A stretch of 64,000 nucleotides of DNA, from positions 1,178,001 through 1,242,000 of the forward strand of contig CAWCUZ010000002.1 of the NCBI GenBank assembly GCA_963798795.1, written 5' to 3'. The number at the start of each line of letters is the position of its first letter. Positions within the stretch are counted from its first letter, which is position 1. This document shows positions 57,301-64,000 of this stretch, piece by piece. The stretch comes from CAWCUZ01 sp963798795. GTDB lineage: Bacteria; Acidobacteriota; Vicinamibacteria; Vicinamibacterales; SCN-69-37. The translations under genes were made by a program, and so were the position numbers. A model generated the notes under the pieces. It made no database searches and had not been told where the DNA came from. It saw only the letters and a program-made list of their open reading frames with translations.

Positions 57301-60300
57301 GAGCGGATCGATGATGAGGACCGGGCTCGCCGAAAAGTCGCCGTTGCGGAACGCGTCGCTCGGCACCGTGGCGTACTGGTCGAAGAGGTTGTTGCTGCGG
57401 TTCCCGGAATAGCTGAAGTTGAAGTTCGTGCGGCTCCCGTCGTACAGGTGCGGGATCTTCAACGGCCCGCCCATCGTCATCGAGAACGACTGCTGCAGGT
57501 AGTCGCGCTTCTGCTGCTGCTGTCCGCGGAGCGCATACGGCGCGGCATCGAACGCCGAGCCGCCCACGTTGTAGCTGCCGTTCATCTGCAGGCGATTGGC
57601 GCCGCCGACGCGTCCGCCGAGGCCGAAGCCGCCGCCCCGCCCGCCGCCGCCGCCCCCGCGACCGCCGCCGGCATCGCCGCCCAGACCGCCGAGCGGCGAT
57701 TGCGCGAGCGCCTGACCTGGCTGGCCGAACTCGCCCTCACCGAGTCCGAACTCGCCGCGGCCGAGCGCCTGCACGCGGTCGTTCAGCAGCCCACGGTCGA
57801 GCTCGACCATGCTGCCCGAAACCGCGACCGACTCGGTCGGGCCGTCGAGCGAAAAGCCCGGCGGCAGCAGCTGCGCGGCCGGGTCGTTGGCGCGGCCGGG
57901 TGGGGTCACGTCGAGCACCGCGTCGCCGCTCGTGCCGGCCGCCGCGGCGCCCTCGGACTGCTGGACGGTCAGTGCCTGGAACCGTGGCGGCCCCCCGCGT
58001 CCTCCGCGGCCGCCGCGACCCTGCGGCTGCGCGGCCGAAGCCGAGCCGGCCGGCGTGGATTGAGCGGTCGTGGGCGTGGGCGCCGGTGCGGGCGTCGTGG
58101 GCGCGATCGACGCGACGGCGCTCGGAAGGGCCGCCGCGGACGCCGGCGCGCGCGAGGCCAGTTGCATCGCCATGTCCGCTTCGGCCTGACACGGGGGCTG
58201 GCCGACCGTCACGTCGCGCGTGACCGTGGCAAACGCCGTCAGCTCGACTCGCAGCGTGTAGCTGCCCGGCGCAAGCGGCACGACGTAGGACCCGTCGAGA
58301 TCGGTCGACGTGATAGCGACGATCTTCTCGCCCGCGAAGGCGGTCACCGACGCGCCCGGAAGCGGAGCCTCGCCGTCCTTGACGAAGCCCAGGGCGCGGC
58401 AGGGCCGGCTGGCCAGGGACGCCTGAGTCGGCGCAGCCGCCACCACTGTTTGAGGTGGCGGCTCTGTGCTCTGCCCCGACTGCTCGGCACCGACCGGCAG
58501 CGCCGCGGCGGCGAGCATGGTGGCCAGTGCCGCTGTCGTACTGCCCCTGAGTACACGTGACGCTGATGCCATCGTTCTGGTCAACCTCGACCGCCGCAAA
58601 GCACGATGACATGGTTTACGTTTCCCGGCCGGTGCCGTTTCGACGACGCGCCGCGATTTCACAGTTTCGACACAAAGCGCCGGTCCGGCGGCCCTCTTCC
58701 AGCGCCGTGAGCCCTGCCGAAGGCTCGTGGTAGCCTGTCGTCCCGATGACCACAGCTCATCCCTTCGACGCGGACGTCATCATCGTGGGCGGCGGTCCCG
58801 CCGGCCTGAGCGCGGCGCTGGTGCTGGGTCGCGCGTGCCGGAACGTGATCCTGTTCGATCACGGACGGCCGCGGAATGCCGCCAGCCATGCCATGCACGG
58901 GTTTCTGAGCCGCGACGGTCTGCCGCCGGCCGAGTTCCGCCAGATCGCGCGGGAGCAGCTGCGGCCGTACACCACCGTGCATCTCGAACACGGCGAGGTC
59001 CTGCATGCCATGGCCGACGCGGGCGGATTCCGGGTCACGCTCACCGACGGACGGAGCGCGACGTCGCAGAAGCTGCTGCTCGCGACCGGGGTGATGGATC
59101 GCCTTCCCGACGTCCCCGGGCTCCTCGAGCTGTACGGACGAAGCATCTTTCACTGTCCGTACTGCGACGGATGGGAAGTACGCGATCAGCCGCTGGCCGT
59201 CTACGGCTGCGACCGCCGCGGCTATGGCCTCGCGCTCGAGCTCACCGGCTGGTCGCACGACATCGTGCTGTGCAGCGACGGCGCGTGCGGCCTCGACGGC
59301 GAGTCGATCGCCACGCTGCTGCGCCAGGGCATCCAGATTCGCGAGGATCGCATCGCGCGGCTCGAAGGACACGACGGCCAGCTCGCAGAGGTCGTCTTCG
59401 ACAACGGCGAGCGGCTCGCCCGCCGCGCCATCTTCTTCACGACGGGCCAGATCCCGTGCTCCGAGCTGGCGGTCAAGCTGGGCTGCGCCCTGAACGCCAA
59501 GGGCACCGTCGACACCGGACGCCACGAAACGACGGAGGTGCCGGGCCTCTACATTGCCGGCGACGCCTCGCACGACCTGCAATGGGTCGTCGTCGCCGCC
59601 GCCGAAGGCGCGAAGGCGGCGTACGACATCAATCAGGCGTTGATCGAGGACAGACTCAAGTGATCGGGGATTTGGAGATTTGGGGATTTGGAGATTTGGG
59701 GATTTGGAGATTTGGAGATTTGGGGATTTGGGGATTTGGAGATTTCAGCTCAGCCGGCCACCTGCTGCCCGTCGGCAGGAACTGGCAGCGGCCCGTGACT
59801 CTGCCAGGCTGACCCGCCGAAAGGTGCCGGAAGGCGATCGCGACGCGACGCCGGCTGTGCGCGAATCGATCAAGCCGCCATCAGCTGCTTGAGCTCGTCA
59901 TGGTCAATCGTGCCGCGATCGAGCAGCGCCTCGGCGACCCGGTCGAGCGTGGGGCGCCGCTCGCGCAGCGACGCGCAGGCGCGGTCGAACGCGTGCGTCA
60001 GCAGATCCTGCACTTCCGCCTCGATCCGGGCCGTGGCCCGCTCGCTCCAGTCCCCGCGTGCTTCGCCGGACGCCGGCCGCCCGTCGTTGGGCAGAAACGC
60101 CACGGGGCCGACCGCGGTGGACATGCCGAACTCGCAGACCATCCGGCGCGCGAGGCTGGTGGCGCGTTCCAGGTCGTTGCTCGCCCCGGTCGAGAACTGA
60201 CCGAACACGATGAGCTCGGCCGCGCGCCCGCCGAGCAGCACGCACAGCCAATCCATCAGCTCGTCTTCCTGGAGCAGATAGCGATCCTCGACGTCCTGCT

Positions 60301-63300
60301 GCGTGTAGCCGAGCGCGGCGGCGCCGCGCGGCACGATCGACACCTTGCGCACCGGCTCGGCCTGCGGCGCCAGCTCGGCCACGATGGCGTGCCCGGCCTC
60401 GTGAACGGCGACGAGGCGCCGTTCCTTGTCGCTGGGCGTCCGGCGCTTGCGCTCGAGGCCCGCGACGATGCGATCGATGGCCGCGTCGAGCTCGGACATG
60501 CCGACCGTGCGCTTGCCGGCGCGCGCGGCCAGCAGCGCGGCCTCGTTCAGCAGGTTCTCCAGATCGGCACCGGCAAAGGCGGGCGTCCGTCGCGCGACGT
60601 GCGCCAGGTCCACGTCGTCGCCGAGCGCGAGCCGCCGGGCGTGCACGTGGAGGATCGCCTCGCGGCCGCCGCTGTCGGGCCGGTCGACCAGCACCTGGCG
60701 ATCGAAACGTCCGGGCCGCAGCAGCGCGGCGTCGAGCGTGTCGGCGCGATTGGTCGCCGCCAGGACGATGATGCCGTCGCGCACGTCGAAGCCGTCGAGC
60801 TCGACGAGCAGCTGATTCAGCGTGTGTTCGCGCTCGTCGTTGGCGCCGGTGTGGCCGCCGGTGCGGCTCTTGCCGACGGCGTCGAGCTCGTCGATGAAGA
60901 TGATCGCCGGCGAGTGCGCGCGCGCCTTCTGGAACAGCTTGCGAACGCGCGAGGCGCCCACGCCGACGAACACCTCGAGAAACTCCGAGCCGCTCGCCGT
61001 GAAGAACGGCACGCCGGCTTCGCCGGCGACCGCGCGGGCCAGCAGCGTCTTGCCCGTGCCCGGCGGCCCGACCAGCAGCACGCCCTTGGGAACCCGCGCC
61101 CCGATCGCCGCGAACCGGTCCGGCTCGCGGAGGAAGTGGACGACTTCCTGCAGCTCCTCCTGCGCCTCGTCGACGCCGGCGACATCCTCGAACCTGGTCG
61201 TCGACCGCGGACGGGCGTCCCTGGTGCGCGACGGACCGGTCCGGAGGATGCCAGCCGCGGGATTCAGCTTGCGCCAGCGCATCACCGCAGCGAGCAGCAC
61301 CAGGCCCAGGCTGGCGGCCAGCGCCACGGCGGCGCCTTTCGACAGGCTCGGCGTGTCGCTCGCGCCCTGGTAGATGACGTCGTGGGCCTCGAGCAGCGGC
61401 ACCAGCGAGGCGTCCGACGGCAGCGGCACGGCGGACCAGAGCTCCGGCGCGCCGGCCCGGCGAGCGGCGTCGGTCGGCACCGCCTCGATGCGGATCGACG
61501 AAACCCGGACCTCACGCACCTCGCCGGCGGCAATGTGGGTCTTGAGTGCGCTGTAGGCGAGCTGGTGTTCGTCGACTGTCCGGCAGCCCGCCCCCAGCAG
61601 GAGGACGAGGGTGGCGACGGGTGCGACGCGCAGCATTCGGGGAGCGGAACGGGCTGCGAAGCGCCCGAGCCGGGCAAGCATATTCATCGGCGACCTGCTG
61701 GTAGAGAGAGGCGATTGTACGAGCTGGAACCTCTAGCTGGATCTCTCGCGGGACTTCAGTTTCGACAGTTTCGATGAGCCTTGCGGATAACCGGTATCAG
61801 AGTAACACGGCAGGACGATCTCGAACCGCGCGCCGCCGCCCGGCCGGTTCGACGCCGAAATCCGGCCGCCGTGGCGCTCGATGATGGCGTGCACGATCGA
61901 CAGGCCGAGCCCGCTGCCCGACGGCAGCGCCGTGCCCGTGCGCGACACGTCCACCTTGTAGAACCGGTCGAACAGCCGCGGCAGGTGCTCCTCCGGGATG
62001 CCGGGGCCGGTGTCTTCGACGACCAGCCGGACACCTTCGGACACCCAATCGGCCTCCACGCAGATCAGCCCTCCTTCCGGCGTGTGGCGGACGGCATTGG
62101 CCACGAGGTTCTGCAGCGCCTGCTCGAGACGTGTGCCATCGCCGGTCACCTCGAGCACGTCCGGCACCAGCCGCGTCTCGAGCGTCAGCCCCTTCTGGGC
62201 GAGGACGGGCTCGTGGCGCTGCCGGACCCGCTCGAACAGCCCGGCAATGGCCACCCGTTCGCTCCGCAGCGGCGTGCCACCCTCGACCCGCGCGAGGTCG
62301 AGCAGGTCGCCGATGATGTGCTCCAGCCGCTCCGTTTCATCGCTGACCACCGCCAGGTATCTCCGGCGGGTGTCGTCATCGAGCGGGACGTTCGACATGC
62401 TGAGCGTCTCGACGTAGCCGCGGATGGCGGCCAGCGGCGTGGCCAGCTCGTGCGAGATGTCAGCCAGCAACTGGCGGCGCGCGCGGTCGGCGGCCGTGAG
62501 CGCGGCGGCGCGCGATTCGAGCCCCGCCGCCATTTCATTGAAGGTGTGAGCCAGCGACGCGACTTCGTCGCCGCCGGCTTCGGTCGCGCGCACGGCGGTG
62601 TGCCCCGTGCCCAGCGCCATGGCGGCCTGCTGCAGCGCGCGCAACCGGCGATGTGCCGGCCGGAACACGACGAGCGCCGCGACCGCCGTCCCGATGACGA
62701 GCAGCACGAGGCCGGCCGCGGCGAACGTGGGGCCGAGGCCGCGCAGTGTCACAAAGAGCGGCGGCGGCTCGAGCGGCACGGCGACCATGCCCACCGTGGC
62801 GTCATTCACCCGGACGGGCGCGAACTCCAGAATCTGGTTGGGACCGCCGCGGCCGAATCCTGTCCGGCCGCCGGGACTGCCGGCATCGGGCGGCGACGCC
62901 GACGATCCGCTGCGGTCGGAACGGTACCCGCCGAACCCGCGCCCGCCACGTTCGGCGCCGCCGAGCAGCCGCGACCGTGCGGCCCGGGCGACGTTGGGCG
63001 GCGGCGCGATACGCCGGCTGGCAATCGTCGGACCGTCCTTCATCACGAGGACCCACGATCGGAAGGCGCTCGAGTACCGGCCGGTCAGATACGTCTGCAG
63101 ATCCGTCTCGGGGTGCTCCTGGAGCACCGTGGCCGCATCCGCGGCAATGACCTGCGCCAGCTCGGCCGGCGTGCGGCCCGGCAGCAGCTCGGACGTCCGG
63201 CCGGTCAGCCACAGGAACACGAGCCCCTGCGCGCCGAGCAGCACGGCGACGAGCAGGACGAATCCAAAGGCGATCCGCCAGTAGAGACTGCGATACCAGA

Positions 63301-64000
63301 CCTGGTCAGCCATCGGCCAGCTTGTACCCGGTGCCCCACACCGTGAGGATGAGCTTCGGTTCGCGTGTATCTTCCTCGATCTTCTGCCGGAGCCGCTTGA
63401 TGAGCGTGTCGACGCTGCGTTCGGTGACGTGGGTGTCCTGCGTCCAGACCTTCTCGAGCAGCGCCTCGCGCGAGAACACGATCCCGGCATGGCCGGCCAG
63501 CAGGTGGAGCACGTCGAACTCGTGCGGGGTGAGATCGATCGGCCGCCCGCCGACGCGAACCTCGCGCCGCGCGGGGTCGATCCGGATCGACCCGACGGTG
63601 ATCGACGGCTGGCCGGCGCGGGCCGAGGTGCGCACGGCGCGCGGCCGGCGCAGCAGAGCCCGCGCCCGGGCCACCAGCTCGCGAACGCCGAACGGCTTGG
63701 TGAGGTAATCGTCGGCACCGCTCTCGAGACCGGTGACCTTGTCGGCCTCCTCGCGGCGGGCGGTCAGCATGAGGATCGGCACGTCCGTGTTGCGGGCGTC
63801 GCGGCGGATGGCACGGCACACCTCCAGACCGTCCAGCTTCGGGAGCATCAGGTCGAGCACGACGAGGTCGAACGGCTCGGTGCGCGCGAGGCGCAGGGCT
63901 TGTTCGCCGTCGGCGGCCGGCACCACCGCCAGACCCTCGAGGCCGAGGTGCAGCGACACCAGCTCGCGGATGTGGGGTTCGTCCTCGACGACCAGCACAC

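Overview
High-GC bacterial DNA, most likely from an Acidobacteriota chromosome (Vicinamibacteria-like). The pointers are three orphan FtsX/MacB-type permeases of the ADOP class without an ATPase gene, a PadR-ADOP pair, two VWFA-related secreted proteins of the acidobacterial type, and a large TonB-dependent receptor with an N-terminal carboxypeptidase-like domain and Gly/Arg-rich linkers. This placement is an inference from gene families. No rRNA, tRNA or CRISPR array was seen.

Region 1 (1-19.4 kb) is an accessory tandem array and the most unusual part. Four copies of a small ECF-type sigma factor gene (202, 4695, 9256, 17909; two broken) all point right. Each has in front of it the same regulatory block, which contains a promoter-like pair (TGTCCA and CGTCTAA) at a fixed distance pointing left into a divergent operon. 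The operons read leftwards and encode, in various combinations, a small secreted 8-cysteine peptide, membrane or exported thiol-redox proteins (DsbA-like, thioredoxin-rhodanese, TonB-rhodanese), a SAM methyltransferase and an ADOP permease that ends convergently with the next sigma gene. The array is scarred by two inverted IS3-family copies, one IS256-family copy, an IS630 fragment and a 158-bp MITE. Taking out each IS3 copy with a 3-bp target duplication, or the MITE with its duplication, restores an exact open reading frame, so the genes can be reconstructed: a 79-residue 8-Cys peptide, a 250-residue TonB-rhodanese protein and a 115-residue MmcQ-like protein. My working hypothesis is a sigma-controlled, repeatedly duplicated system for making and exporting disulfide-rich peptides.

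Region 2 (19.4-31.5 kb): aspartyl protease, a collapsed DUF433/DUF5615 toxin-antitoxin remnant, tRNA-dihydrouridine synthase, DUF1684 protein, nitrilase-family hydrolase, four-helix-bundle protein, a three-gene succinate dehydrogenase operon, DUF819 and DUF389 membrane proteins, and a VWFA-related protein.

Region 3 (31.5-43.5 kb): PadR-ADOP operon with two operator-like dyads, a four-gene kaiC-kaiB-kaiB-hybrid histidine kinase operon with overlapping stops and starts, msrB/msrA (a second MITE copy abuts the msrA stop), an acetamidase/formamidase-family protein, a LysE-type exporter and small membrane proteins.

Region 4 (43.5-64 kb): a sigma factor-Ser/Thr kinase pair, two divergent M1 metallopeptidases, an S9 prolyl oligopeptidase-family protein, a TonB receptor translationally coupled to a frameshifted VWFA protein, a thioredoxin reductase-like flavoprotein, an FtsH-like protease, and a histidine kinase/response regulator pair cut by the right edge.

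Across the window, many intergenic gaps hold short tandem repeats of 6-8 bp whose unit differs from gap to gap, and several genes run their 3' ends into such repeats. A number of genes have a -10-like element only about 6-14 bp before the start codon, suggesting short or absent 5' leaders.
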